Below are positions 1 to 8,577 of a stretch of 64,000 nucleotides of DNA, piece by piece. Positions within the stretch are counted from its first letter, which is position 1; the number at the start of each line of letters is the position of its first letter. Where the stretch lies: NCBI RefSeq assembly GCF_014855515.1, contig NZ_JACYFK010000001.1, forward strand, positions 1,116,001 through 1,180,000, given 5' to 3'. The stretch comes from Euzebyella marina (GTDB lineage: Bacteria > Bacteroidota > Bacteroidia > Flavobacteriales > Flavobacteriaceae). Made by a program: the position numbers and the translations under genes. The notes under the pieces are model-generated. The model searched no databases, had not been told where the DNA came from, and saw only the letters and a list, made by a program, of their open reading frames with translations.

Positions 1-2635
1 CTTTGGTAAAAAGAGACATTTTAGTATGGTTGTAAACTTTATTACCAGATACACCATTAAAGTTTAGGCCTAAGTCAAATGCTTTATATTTAAAGTTTAA
101 ATAATAAGCATATATAAATTTAGGTATAGCACTTCCAACAACTGTTCTGTCATTATCCAAAATAGAGCCATCACCATTAACATCCTTAAAGAGGTTAAGC
201 CCGTCATCACCAATACCTTCGAATTGAAGCATATAAAACGACCCAATAGATTCATTATTTATATATCCATTGATCGTAGCGCCACTTTGACCAGAACCTT
301 GGGCCGCGCCAGTTGTTAAGACTGAATAAGGAGAATCCTTTACTTTGTTTTGAATGTAAGTTACATTACCGCCAATGTTGTATGAAAAATCTCTAGAAGC
401 ATCACTTCTGTAATCCAATGCAAGCTCAAGACCATTGTTTTGAATTTTCATATCGTCGATATTATCCCAATAGGTAGCCGTCGGCTCAACCGGATCAGCA
501 GGCACTACCTCTAACAATATGTTAGAAGATTGTTTATTGAAGTAGTCAAGCGTACCTGATAATCTGTAATCAAGTAATGCGAAATCGATACCTAACCCTA
601 TCTGGGTAGAAACCTCCCATTGTAAATCGGGGTTGGCCAGTCTCGTGTAGACAATACCGTAAGGGTACCCGTCTATAGATGTGGCATTTGTGCCGATAGG
701 GTATGTATTCAAACTTTCACCTCCCGTAATCAATCTATCCTCAGAATAGCTGGCTTGGGTTATTTTAGAAGGAATTTCTTGGTTGCCTGTTTGCCCCCAG
801 CTTGCGCGCAATTTCAGGTTATCAAAGAATGAATTCTCCATAAAACCTTCATTGCTGGCATTCCACCCAAGGGCAAAAGAAGGGAAGTATCCATATTTTC
901 TATTATCACCGAATTTTGAGGAACCGTCGGCACGAAATGTAGCAGTTAGTAGGTATTTATCGTCAAAAGAATAGTTTACCCTGCCGAAATATGATTGAAG
1001 CTCATTCTTAACCGCAGAAGAACTAACCGATGTTGGATATTGGTCTGAGCTTGATTGGTCTTGATATATAGGCTCAATATTGTTATCGGCGAAACCTCGA
1101 TAAGAAAACTGTCGGGTTTCATCCATAAACTTTTGGTAAGAATGGCCAGCCAGAACCACTAAACTGTGTACATCTTGACTCCAGTTATAAGTGAGTGTAT
1201 TTTCTGTAAGCTGGTTTGAATTTGAACTAATGGTCGTAACGACATCCCCATCAGAAATATCAGATTCGTTTACGACAGAGGTGTAAGGCTTGTACTGTTG
1301 GTCTCTATTGGTAGCAGAATAGTCAATACCAAAATTAAGCTTGTAGGTAAGCCCCTTTACGATTTCGACAGAAGGTGAAATACTTGCTAAAATTCGGTTG
1401 TTCTCAGCATTGTCACTATAGATATTGTATCTGGTGATAGGGTTAAGAGCATTTGTATTCAGAAGTGTAGGTTCACCGTTTGTGTAGGTCGGTACAGTTG
1501 GGTTCAAACCTAGCATGTCACTTATCGTAGAATTAATATTCGGACGCAAGTTTTCTGAATGGGTCGCTGTAAGGTTATAGTCAATATTTACACGACCGTT
1601 GAAGGCCTTTTGAGTCATGTTCAACTTACCTGAATAACGTTCCAAATTGCTATTCTTGAGAATACCCTCTTGGTCTTGGTAACCTACTGAAGCGAAATAA
1701 GAGAATTTTTCACTATTGGCACCGCTCATTGAAAAGTTAAGATTTTTAGAGATACCTGTTTGGGAAAGCTCATCTTGCCAATCGGTGTTTCCGCCATAAT
1801 CTTCTAACGAGCCGCCAGTGGCAGCAACTTGCGTGCGAAATTCATCCGCATTAAACACATCTATTGTGTTTGACATTGATGAGGCCGCAGTAGATAAAGA
1901 GAGATTCATTTCCGTTTTTCCCGACCGCCCTCTTTTTGTTGTAATTACAACAACACCATTCGAAGCTCTTGAACCATATACAGCGGTGGCGCTGGCATCT
2001 TTAAGAACATCTATGCTTGCAATATCGTTAGGATTCAGAAAGTTTAATGGATTTGTGGCTACACCTGTTGATGAATTATCGAGCAAAAAGCCATCTACGA
2101 CATAAAGAGGTTGGGTTCCCGAGCGTAAACTACCAATACCCCTAATTATTACATTCTGAGATGCGCCAGGCTCACCGCTATTAGAAGTAATGTTGACACC
2201 TGCCATTTTACCTTGTAATAACTCTCCAGGGTTGGTTACTACACCTTGATTGAAATCTTCACTTTTTACAGAGGAAATGGCCCCAGTAATGTCCGATCTT
2301 TTCTGGGTGCCATATCCTACGACTACCACATCTTCTAATTGGGTCGCGTCGGGTAGCAATTGAACTGTAACGGCAGTTCTTCCGTCTATTGCTACCTCTT
2401 GAGTTGCATAGCCTAGATAAGAGATTATCAAAGTTGCATTGTTCTCTACCTCAATGGAGAAATTTCCATCAAAGTCTGTAGTTACACCGTTAGATGTTCC
2501 TTTTTCTACTACCGATGAACCCGGTAGAGGTACGTCTTGTTCGTCGGTGACAGTTCCCGTAACGATTGTTTGAGCCCAAGACACTGAAGTCAAGAGCATA
2601 GTGATTAGAAATAAGGGAATTTTCAAATTTTTCAT
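1..2635 (-). CDS. SusC-type TonB-dependent receptor (C-terminus cut by window edge)
   Basis: Outer-membrane TonB-dependent receptor that would import oligomers together with a SusD lipoprotein. The frame is open from ATG at 2635 to the window edge (878 codons visible; the family is usually about 1000-1100). It begins with a signal peptide ending SVSWAQ, then a carboxypeptidase-regulatory-like domain (about residues 25-105, with VPLPGSSVVEKGTSNG), then a plug with VVVGYGTQKRSDITG and PLYVVDG, then the beta-barrel. Its SusD partner, if present, lies beyond the left edge, because gene order in such pairs is susC then susD. It sits downstream of a GDPD-alkaline phosphatase fusion, so a phosphorus-related cargo is possible but not shown. 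The gene has its own candidate promoter and is separated from the upstream gene by a terminator. Confidence 0.93.
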   Translation of the reverse strand, partial: MKNLKIPLFLITMLLTSVSWAQTIVTGTVTDEQDVPLPGSSVVEKGTSNGVTTDFDGNFSIEVENNATLIISYLGYATQEVAIDGRTAVTVQLLPDATQLEDVVVVGYGTQKRSDITGAISSVKSEDFNQGVVTNPGELLQGKMAGVNITSNSGEPGASQNVIIRGIGSLRSGTQPLYVVDGFLLDNSSTGVATNPLNFLNPNDIASIDVLKDASATAVYGSRASNGVVVITTKRGRSGKTEMNLSLSTAASSMSNTIDVFNADEFRTQVAATGGSLEDYGGNTDWQDELSQTGISKNLNFSMSGANSEKFSYFASVGYQDQEGILKNSNLERYSGKLNMTQKAFNGRVNIDYNLTATHSENLRPNINSTISDMLGLNPTVPTYTNGEPTLLNTNALNPITRYNIYSDNAENNRILASISPSVEIVKGLTYKLNFGIDYSATNRDQQYKPYTSVVNESDISDGDVVTTISSNSNQLTENTLTYNWSQDVHSLVVLAGHSYQKFMDETRQFSYRGFADNNIEPIYQDQSSSDQYPTSVSSSAVKNELQSYFGRVNYSFDDKYLLTATFRADGSSKFGDNRKYGYFPSFALGWNASNEGFMENSFFDNLKLRASWGQTGNQEIPSKITQASYSEDRLITGGESLNTYPIGTNATSIDGYPYGIVYTRLANPDLQWEVSTQIGLGIDFALLDYRLSGTLDYFNKQSSNILLEVVPADPVEPTATYWDNIDDMKIQNNGLELALDYRSDASRDFSYNIGGNVTYIQNKVKDSPYSVLTTGAAQGSGQSGATINGYINNESIGSFYMLQFEGIGDDGLNLFKDVNGDGSILDNDRTVVGSAIPKFIYAYYLNFKYKAFDLGLNFNGVSGNKVYNHTKMSLFTK

Positions 2636-2711
2636 ATAGGTTGGATTAAAAATTTTCAGGGGGAATTAAATGAGATTGATTACAATTACTTTTTTGAGTG
2701 TTTGAAGGGGT

Positions 2712-2738
2712 CAAAAGTAATCTGCAGGTGAAGAGCAA
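2712..2738 (-). promoter_or_regulatory. Candidate promoter for the left-edge susC
   Basis: On the minus strand, TTG (2738-2736) and TACTTTTG (2719-2712) are separated by 16 nt, close to the Bacteroidota TTG-N17-23-TANNTTTG consensus. This would give a leader of about 70 nt before the ATG at 2635. The box GTTAGCGAAA (2741-2750) lies immediately upstream. Confidence 0.5.
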
Positions 2739-2862
2739 GCGTTAGCGAAAAATCATGCTTGTTTTAAGAAAAGGTATACTATTTTGCCCCAATGTAAGGC
2801 AGATGTTAGGAGGTAAAAGTCAAAATACTGTTAGTCAGGCGAATCACATTTTGACGGTAAAA

Positions 2863-2907
2863 AGTTCTTTAACCAAATTTCACATGGAAGAATTTGGTTA
2901 AAGAACT
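2863..2907 (-). terminator. Rho-independent terminator after the GDPD-PhoA gene
   Basis: A perfect 17-bp inverted repeat (2863-2879 with 2891-2907, 11-nt loop) begins 22 nt after the stop codon at 2929. On the minus strand it is followed by TTTT. It isolates the phosphatase gene from the next susC. Confidence 0.75.
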
Positions 2908-2928
2908 AGCTGCTTTTAGAGGTAATCT

Positions 2929-4707
2929 TTAGGGTTGTAGAACCTCTATAATTTTATGAAAAACTTCGTTGTTTTCATAAACACCTTGAAACAATTGTGA
3001 TTGAGGACCATATGCAAAAATAGGAACCATGGTAGCTGTGTGGTCGTCGGTAGTAAAGTCGCCCTCAATTTCATTCAATTCCATATTTCCTTGAGGAATG
3101 GTCAGGCCACCTGTTTCGTGGTCTGCGGTGATAATCACCAAAGTATTCTTTGAAGTGTCTGCAAACTTGATGGCTTCAGTAATGGCCTTGTCAAAACCAA
3201 TACCTTCTTTCACCACACCATCAATTTTATTGGCATGCCCGTAAGAATCAATTTTTGCTCCCTCGACCATTAAAAAGAAGGGTTTGCTCTTTTTTTCAAA
3301 GTAAGCGATTGCATTTTTTGTAGCCCTGGCCAACGCTTCTTTTTGATTATCGTTAGAACTCTCATCCCCCATTAAAAAGGCCACCTTGTCACTTTTGCTA
3401 TTGCCTATATCACTTACCTCTTCCAAGAGACTAAAAGCAGAATTCTTGCTATCAAAACTTTTTTGGGTATCGTTGCTGATGAACATGGCTAGTTTGCCTT
3501 TCTCTAAATCAGAGCGTATTTCATCGGTCTGTGAGCGGTCTTTTTGATGGGCATAAAAGGAGGAAGGAGTAGCTCCAGATATTTCGTCGGTGGTTACGAG
3601 GCCTGAAACATAACCTTTGGTGTCTAGCAGTTCCGTAATGTTCTGGGCACTCTTACCATCTGTAGTCATGCCTATGGCACGGTTTGGGGCTTTTTTTCCG
3701 GTAGCCAATGCAGTGCCGGCCCCAGCGGAATCTGTGGTAAAATCATCGGCCGATTGGGTTTTTAGAAAACCGATACTTTTTAGTTGGGTTAGGGTTGTTT
3801 CCCCCTTATTGGCTAAAACAGCGGCAGATATTTGAGTTAGGCCATTTCCATCTCCAATCATTAAAATGACATTCTCTACTTTATTCTGTGTTTGGTCGAC
3901 TTCGAAGGTGGGCCGATAAACTTCAGAGAATATTGTATTTCTATATTCCCTACTCGGTAATGTCTGTAGATAATTTTTACACTCAAAAGGCATGTCGGTA
4001 TTGATATAATCTACCCCTAAATGCGCCAAAGCTTTCCAAGCTGTTTTTGAATCGGGAGTGGCCCAAAAGCGAAACGGTTTTTTAAGGGCTTTTGCCTTTT
4101 CGATAGTTGATTTTACGATTTTCAGGTCTTCGGCTGTTAACCGTCCTTTTCCGTTCCAAGGTGAAAATCCTTTAAAACTAAGACTTACCAAAGCTATTTT
4201 TTTTAATATGTCGGCATTTTGGACAGGGTCTAAACTTTGATAGTCAAAATAGATGTAAGAGGGATAGTCAATATAGTTTGCTGGTTCTGGTCTGTTGCCG
4301 GATATAACAATTTTTAGATTGGCTTCAGAAATTATTTTCGGATGCTTCTCCAAAACTTTAATCAGTGTGGCAAGTGTGGGCTCGGCCTCCGATTTTAGGT
4401 CGACCAACAACTGCAACGGTTTTTGAAGTCCGCCTTCGAAATCAATGACTTGCTCAATGGGCTTAAGGTAAAGGCGTTCAAATTCAAATGATTCTTTAAT
4501 TTCTTCTTTGGTATGGGCAACGTAAAGCCCTTTATTTACTAAAAACAAATCGGCCTCGATAGAAGAGGCCCCGGCAGCGTAGGCCTTCCAGAATGGTACA
4601 TTCTGTAAATAGTCGTTATGGGAGTGTACTTTGTAAACGTTTTCATTTTGAGAAAACAAGAAGTTGAAGGATAGTAGAAAGCCTAGAACTATCGTAATTT
4701 TTTTCAT
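2929..4707 (-). CDS. Secreted GDPD-like / PhoA-type alkaline phosphatase fusion
   Basis: Two-domain extracytoplasmic enzyme, 592 aa from the ATG at 4707. A signal peptide (MKKITIVLGFLLSFNFLFSQ) is followed by a PI-PLC/GDPD-like domain (about residues 25-258; HSHNDY, ASSIEADLFLVNKGLYVAH) and a PhoA-type alkaline phosphatase domain (about 276-588). The phosphatase shows MIGDGNG, the TDSAGAGTALATG nucleophile serine (about S327), VEGAKIDSYGHAN, ITADHETGG and DDHTATMVP, so its catalytic and metal ligands look intact. The inferred job is hydrolysis of glycerophosphodiesters followed by Pi release. An ATG at 4803 would add 32 residues encoded by a terminator hairpin and is rejected, because the 4707 start gives a clean signal peptide and has its own promoter. 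Confidence 0.9.
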   Translation of the reverse strand: MKKITIVLGFLLSFNFLFSQNENVYKVHSHNDYLQNVPFWKAYAAGASSIEADLFLVNKGLYVAHTKEEIKESFEFERLYLKPIEQVIDFEGGLQKPLQLLVDLKSEAEPTLATLIKVLEKHPKIISEANLKIVISGNRPEPANYIDYPSYIYFDYQSLDPVQNADILKKIALVSLSFKGFSPWNGKGRLTAEDLKIVKSTIEKAKALKKPFRFWATPDSKTAWKALAHLGVDYINTDMPFECKNYLQTLPSREYRNTIFSEVYRPTFEVDQTQNKVENVILMIGDGNGLTQISAAVLANKGETTLTQLKSIGFLKTQSADDFTTDSAGAGTALATGKKAPNRAIGMTTDGKSAQNITELLDTKGYVSGLVTTDEISGATPSSFYAHQKDRSQTDEIRSDLEKGKLAMFISNDTQKSFDSKNSAFSLLEEVSDIGNSKSDKVAFLMGDESSNDNQKEALARATKNAIAYFEKKSKPFFLMVEGAKIDSYGHANKIDGVVKEGIGFDKAITEAIKFADTSKNTLVIITADHETGGLTIPQGNMELNEIEGDFTTDDHTATMVPIFAYGPQSQLFQGVYENNEVFHKIIEVLQP

Positions 4708-4745
4708 TTTCGGTTCTTTAATAAAGTTTAGTTCGGTAATGTTTT

Positions 4746-4771
4746 CAAAAATAGGTAAAAGCAAATAGCAA
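4746..4771 (-). promoter_or_regulatory. Candidate promoter for the GDPD-PhoA gene
   Basis: On the minus strand, TTG (4771-4769), a 15-nt spacer and TATTTTTG (4753-4746) match the Bacteroidota promoter pattern. The predicted transcription start is about 30 nt before the ATG at 4707. The -33 element overlaps the T-run of the preceding terminator. Confidence 0.5.
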
Positions 4772-4800
4772 AAAACCGGCGACGAGAGCGACACCGGTTT
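4770..4800 (-). terminator. Terminator of the GH1 operon with upstream twin repeats
   Basis: A 7-bp GC-rich stem (AAACCGG 4773-4779 with CCGGTTT 4794-4800) is followed on the minus strand by a T-run. It lies 187 nt beyond the GH1 stop and is immediately preceded by two TTTGAGTTAG repeats. The same arrangement recurs at 8541-8602. Confidence 0.6.
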
Positions 4801-4806
4801 CATAAA

Positions 4807-4831
4807 CTAACTCAAACTTTGCTAACTCAAA
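4807..4831 (-). repeat. Twin TTTGAGTTAG repeat (copy 1)
   Basis: Two identical decamers (plus-strand CTAACTCAAA at 4807-4816 and 4822-4831) have a 15-nt period and sit directly upstream of a terminator hairpin. Copy 2 at 8578-8602 has the same decamers, the same period and the same position relative to a hairpin. Confidence 0.7.
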
Positions 4832-4986
4832 TTATGATGCCGCAAAAATCGGCACAAATATCTCTTCAAACATTAAGTAAATGTGATTGAAATATTATCA
4901 AAAGTGAATGATAAGCTTTTACCTTATTTTATTGAACTAACAATGGGGCAACTTGAAATGGGACTAAATTTTAGAATACTTTAATT

Positions 4987-6387
4987 TCAAGACCCACTTT
5001 TTACGCGATGTTCAAATTTGCTGAAGGACTTTAAAAAGGAAGAATACCACTTGCCCGAAGCTTTTATGGTTCTTTTTTGAGTATCAAAATCGACATGCAC
5101 CAAACCAAATCTAGGGTAATAGCCCTCGGCCCATTCGAAGTTGTCAGTGAAGGTCCAAACGAAATAACCGGCAATATTGTAGCCTTTCTGATGTGCACGG
5201 TTCACCTGCGAAATATAATTTTGAAGGTAACGGGTACGTTCTTGATCATTTATTTGGCCATCTTGTATTTGGTCGTGAAAAGCAGCGCCATTTTCGGTTA
5301 CGATTACTTTTTTCACCCCAGCATAAGCATCGAATTTGGCAATCATTTCATAAATGCTCGGGGGGTAAACTTCCCAATCCATCAAAGTCGTTTGAACGTT
5401 TCTTTTAGTGGCCTTTACAATTTTGGCCCTTAAATAGGGTACGGTGAAACTATGTCTAACAACTTCACGGGTATAGTTCTGAATGCCTATAAAGTCGAAA
5501 TCAAAAGCACATTTTTTAAGATCGCCCGGTTGAATGTATTTTTCAATTCGCCTTAATACGCTTACATCATTTATGGGGTAACCCATACCCAAACTAGGTT
5601 CTATGAACAACCTGTTCAATAGGGCATCTGCCTTTGCGGCAGCCTTGACATCTCTTTTTTTATGTGAATGGGGTGTTATTTGCGAACAAGAGAATGTCGT
5701 ACCTATATGTGCGTTTTTGACCAACCTTCTTAATATTCGCCCACCAATTGCTTGGCACATAGTGGCGTGATGTACTGCCGGAAGAAAATTTTGCAACCCT
5801 TTTCTGCCGGGTGCGTGCACCCCCAAAAAGTATCCCGCGCCTGTAAAGACCATTGGTTCGTTAAGAACCATCCAATTTTTTATCCGATTGCCAAAATGTT
5901 TGGCACAAACTGTTACATAGTTTTCAAACCAAGTTAATATTTCTCGGTTGCACCAACCGCCTTTATCTTCAAGGGCCTGCGGCAGATCCCAATGATAGAG
6001 TGTTACCCAAGGGGTAATACCCAATTCTAAACAAAAGTCGATGATGCGATTGTAATATTGAACACCTGCTTCGTTGATTTCTCCGATACCGTCAGGCAGT
6101 ACTCTTGACCACGAGATAGAAAACCTAAAATGGTTGATGTTCATCGACTTCATTAAGCGAATGTCGTCTTCGTATCGACTAAAGAAATCGCAGGTTATAT
6201 TAGCATTTTGGTCTTGAAATATGTTCCCCTTTTTAGAAACAAAGGTGTCCCAAATCGAGGCTTTTTTGCCTTCTTCACAATAGCCTCCTTCAATTTGGTA
6301 GGCTGCCGTAGAAACACCCCAAACGAAATCTTGGGGAAACTTATCAGAATTTAGTCCGGAAAAATCAGGGTCGAAATTTAAAGACAT
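4987..6387 (-). CDS. GH1 family beta-glycosidase
   Basis: Cytoplasmic glycoside hydrolase family 1 enzyme (466 aa; no signal peptide) that would cleave terminal beta-glucosides or related glycosides by a retaining mechanism. It has the acid/base motif VLNEP (E177), the nucleophile motif VTENGA (E365), the N-terminal FVWGVSTAAYQIEG signature and a full-length (beta/alpha)8 barrel. Its ATG shares one base with the stop of the upstream glycosyltransferase (TAATG), so the two are probably translationally coupled. Being third in an operon with a PlcP-like phosphoesterase and a glycosyltransferase suggests a role in turning over the glucoside that the transferase makes, although ordinary saccharide use is equally possible on sequence alone. 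Confidence 0.93.
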   Translation of the reverse strand: MSLNFDPDFSGLNSDKFPQDFVWGVSTAAYQIEGGYCEEGKKASIWDTFVSKKGNIFQDQNANITCDFFSRYEDDIRLMKSMNINHFRFSISWSRVLPDGIGEINEAGVQYYNRIIDFCLELGITPWVTLYHWDLPQALEDKGGWCNREILTWFENYVTVCAKHFGNRIKNWMVLNEPMVFTGAGYFLGVHAPGRKGLQNFLPAVHHATMCQAIGGRILRRLVKNAHIGTTFSCSQITPHSHKKRDVKAAAKADALLNRLFIEPSLGMGYPINDVSVLRRIEKYIQPGDLKKCAFDFDFIGIQNYTREVVRHSFTVPYLRAKIVKATKRNVQTTLMDWEVYPPSIYEMIAKFDAYAGVKKVIVTENGAAFHDQIQDGQINDQERTRYLQNYISQVNRAHQKGYNIAGYFVWTFTDNFEWAEGYYPRFGLVHVDFDTQKRTIKASGKWYSSFLKSFSKFEHRVKSGS

Positions 6388-7400
6388 TATCTAAGCGCGC
6401 TGGCGTACCCAACCGTATTTTCTTGAAGTACCCGGTCAATAATCTGTTCGGTAATATCTGGATAATGAATATCAAGTCGATGATCGGTATCGACCCATTC
6501 CTTGATTTTGTCAACATGTTTCATTCTTAGGGTTTTTATTACGGGAACCCCCATTTCTTTAAGGGCGGCGGCATTGCATTGCTGTTCATATTGCCCCTTC
6601 ATCGGTACCACCATCAATTTTTTTTGCATATGAAGGGCTTCGGCAGGGGTTTCGAAACCCGCACCACATAAAACACCTTTGCTGCTTGCCATGCTCTTGA
6701 TGAATGCCTCATTGTCGATTGGCATTATGGTCATATTCTTCCAAAAGAACTTGGTGTCGTTGTGTTTTGAAAAGACTTCCCAATAGCAATTTTTGATGTT
6801 CGATAAGACGTGAAGTATTTTTTCATCGCTGTAAGATGGAAGGTAAACCGTGTAATGATTACCGTTCGTTCTTGTTGTGTTTCTAATTTCTTGACGAATT
6901 ATGGGGGTATATATTTTATCGTCGTATTTTTTAAAATGAAACCCGTATTGATTGGTGGTCGGGGCGTATTTGGTCAATATTAACTTGCCGAGAGGGTCCG
7001 ATTTTTTAGGCTTCGGAGCATTCGGTGATATAACCGCTGCCTGATGGCTAAGTGAGATACAGGCTTTGTTACGTATTTTACAGGCCCAAGCCGTCACGGG
7101 TTCAAAGTCGTTAATGACCAAATCGTACTCTTGTACGGGTATGCTTCTAATTTCTTTTTGTAGGCGATTTGAATTGGTTCGCATATAGGTTCGCCACATA
7201 TCGACCCCTCCCTTTTTTCCGAAAATGAAACTCCATCCGCTAAGCTGATATTTGACCGGAAAGGGTATCTGAATATCGGCTTGGGTTCCACTTACCAAAA
7301 TATCAAGATCGATTTTTTTATTCTGTAGTACCGGTATTACATCTCTTGCTCTGCTGAGATGACCATTGCCCGTTCCTTGTATCGCATAAAGCACTTTCAT
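6387..7400 (-). CDS. GT28/MJ1255-like glycosyltransferase
   Basis: Putative cytoplasmic glycosyltransferase with a GT-B fold (337 aa). The N-terminus has the glycine-rich acceptor-site signature (YAIQGTGNGHLSRARDV), and the C-terminal half has the nucleotide-sugar-side motif GVLCGAGFETPAEAL with MKGQYEQQCNA, as in MurG/MGDG-synthase-like enzymes. It starts 24 nt after the stop of the PlcP-like phosphoesterase and overlaps the GH1 gene. In marine bacteria, plcP is often paired with a glycosyltransferase (agt) that puts sugar on the diacylglycerol freed by PlcP. That pairing is the main reason to propose glycolipid synthesis here; the acceptor cannot be read from the sequence. Confidence 0.75.
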   Translation of the reverse strand: MKVLYAIQGTGNGHLSRARDVIPVLQNKKIDLDILVSGTQADIQIPFPVKYQLSGWSFIFGKKGGVDMWRTYMRTNSNRLQKEIRSIPVQEYDLVINDFEPVTAWACKIRNKACISLSHQAAVISPNAPKPKKSDPLGKLILTKYAPTTNQYGFHFKKYDDKIYTPIIRQEIRNTTRTNGNHYTVYLPSYSDEKILHVLSNIKNCYWEVFSKHNDTKFFWKNMTIMPIDNEAFIKSMASSKGVLCGAGFETPAEALHMQKKLMVVPMKGQYEQQCNAAALKEMGVPVIKTLRMKHVDKIKEWVDTDHRLDIHYPDITEQIIDRVLQENTVGYASALR

Positions 7401-7423
7401 TACTAAGCAATTTTAAGCCTTTG

Positions 7424-8287
7424 TTATTTGGCGGTTTTCGGCGTTGACATACTGTTGAATTCGGCCAATAAACTTTCAAAAAGGGCCTTTTTCTCAAGCA
7501 TTTCGTTAGGGTCGTTGCTGTCGGAATCATAATCTATCAACTGGGAGTCTTGCTCAAAATGATATAGCTTCCACTTGCCCTTGGCATACTCTAAAGAGGT
7601 AAGATTTTCTACCCAATCGCCAGAATTGAGATATTTGACCGAACCGTTATCGGTTTTGATTGTTTTTATTTCGGGTTGATGAATATGTCCGCAGATAACA
7701 TAATCAAACTCATTTTCAATGGCTATATCGGCTGCGGTATGCTCAAAATTGTTAATGAACTTTACCGCTGATTTCACTCCATTTTTAATTCTTTTGGACA
7801 TTGATACCGGGCCTCGACCCAATTTCTTATAACAGAAATTGACCGCTCGGTTGAGAAGAATTAAAGTGTCATAACCGATGGCGCCCAACTTGGCCAACCA
7901 TTTTGAATGTTGCATGGTAACATCGAATACGTCGCCATGAAAAATCCATGCTTTTTTACCATGAACATTAAGAACCAGTTTGTTGACTATACTGAAAGAA
8001 CCGAGTTGAAAGCCTACAAATTTTCGTAACATTTCGTCATGGTTACCGGTTACATAGTGAACCTTCACTCCTTTGGCAATCCATTCCATAATAATTTTGA
8101 TGACCTTCATGTGGGTCTTTGGCCAATAGCGCTTACTGAACTGCCAAATGTCTATGATATCACCATTGAGAACTACCTGTTTGGGCTTAATCGACTTTAA
8201 ATATTTGATCAGTTCTTTGGCGTGACACCCATACGTACCTAAATGTACATCTGAGATGACCACGATGTCAACAGGTCTTTTTTTCAT
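7424..8287 (-). CDS. Calcineurin-like phosphoesterase, PlcP / UDP-diacylglucosamine-hydrolase-like
   Basis: Binuclear metallophosphoesterase (287 aa) with the full ligand set: SDVHLG, NGDIIDIW, GNHDE, HGDVFD and CGHIHQP. There is no signal peptide, so it is cytoplasmic or membrane-peripheral. Such proteins are usually annotated as UDP-2,3-diacylglucosamine diphosphatase, but a separate LpxH-like protein is encoded at 34860-35627. The neighbouring glycosyltransferase and phosphatases fit PlcP, the phospholipase C that strips phospholipid head groups under phosphate starvation. The start overlaps by 4 bp (ATGA) with a 41-codon membrane-protein gene upstream, which indicates coupling. The PlcP-versus-LpxH choice is inference. 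Confidence 0.8.
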   Translation of the reverse strand: MKKRPVDIVVISDVHLGTYGCHAKELIKYLKSIKPKQVVLNGDIIDIWQFSKRYWPKTHMKVIKIIMEWIAKGVKVHYVTGNHDEMLRKFVGFQLGSFSIVNKLVLNVHGKKAWIFHGDVFDVTMQHSKWLAKLGAIGYDTLILLNRAVNFCYKKLGRGPVSMSKRIKNGVKSAVKFINNFEHTAADIAIENEFDYVICGHIHQPEIKTIKTDNGSVKYLNSGDWVENLTSLEYAKGKWKLYHFEQDSQLIDYDSDSNDPNEMLEKKALFESLLAEFNSMSTPKTAK

Positions 8288-8409
8288 GTAACGGATTCAA
8301 ATCGGGGGTTCTTTATTTTCTTGAACTTAAGAGGCGAGAAATAGCTTCTTAACCGAGAGATGAAGAAATTGACCAACAGGGTCGAGATATAAACTATTAT
8401 GAGCTTCAT
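8284..8409 (-). CDS. Small membrane protein (41 aa) coupled to the PlcP-like gene
   Basis: Short gene from ATG 8409 to TGA 8286-8284. The N-terminal half is a hydrophobic segment (MKLIIVYISTLLVNFFI) and the C-terminal half is strongly basic (RLRSYF, KFKKIKNPR), so it should be a single-pass or anchored membrane peptide with its positive end in the cytoplasm. Its stop overlaps the ATG of the phosphoesterase (ATGA), and a TAATTTTG -7 element lies about 30 nt upstream. Both features support translation. I do not recognise the family. A membrane tether or regulator of the phospholipase is a guess from position. Confidence 0.55.
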   Translation of the reverse strand: MKLIIVYISTLLVNFFISRLRSYFSPLKFKKIKNPRFESVT

Positions 8410-8438
8410 AAGCAGAACATAGGGTATACCAAATTTTG

Positions 8439-8446
8439 CAAAATTA
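8439..8446 (-). promoter_or_regulatory. Candidate -7 element for the small ORF/PlcP/GT/GH1 operon
   Basis: TAATTTTG on the minus strand matches TANNTTTG exactly and would start transcription about 23 nt before the ATG at 8409. No clear -33 TTG is visible. An activator may replace it: the box GTTAGCTAAA lies at 8482-8491. Confidence 0.4.
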
Positions 8447-8479
8447 ACTTAACCCAGTTGTAAATGACTGATTAATTAA

Positions 8480-8491
8480 TTGTTAGCTAAA
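8480..8491. promoter_or_regulatory. TTGTTAGCTAAA box, shared with the susC upstream region
   Basis: This dodecamer contains the palindrome TTAGCTAA and is identical to 19343-19354 upstream of susC; a third TTAGCTAA lies at 19293-19300. Its position upstream of the -7 element at 8446 would suit an activator site. The assignment rests on repetition only. Confidence 0.35.
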
Positions 8492-8540
8492 TATCATATT
8501 TGTGGTGAAGTATTATAGCTGTTGGCTTAACGAGGAATAG

Positions 8541-8575
8541 AAAAATGAAACCCGATAGGTTCATATCGGGTTTCA
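8541..8575 (-). terminator. Terminator of the susCD-phosphoesterase operon
   Basis: A 12-bp stem (8546-8557 with 8564-8575, 6-nt loop) is followed on the minus strand by ATTTTTCT. It lies 110 nt after the stop at 8685 and is directly preceded by the twin TTTGAGTTAG repeat, as at 4770-4831. Confidence 0.7.
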
Positions 8576-8577
8576 AA

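Noticed and set aside
4708..4803. N-terminal extension of the GDPD-PhoA gene to ATG 4803
   Set aside because: The extra 32 residues would be encoded by a terminator hairpin and a promoter; the ATG at 4707 gives a typical signal peptide.
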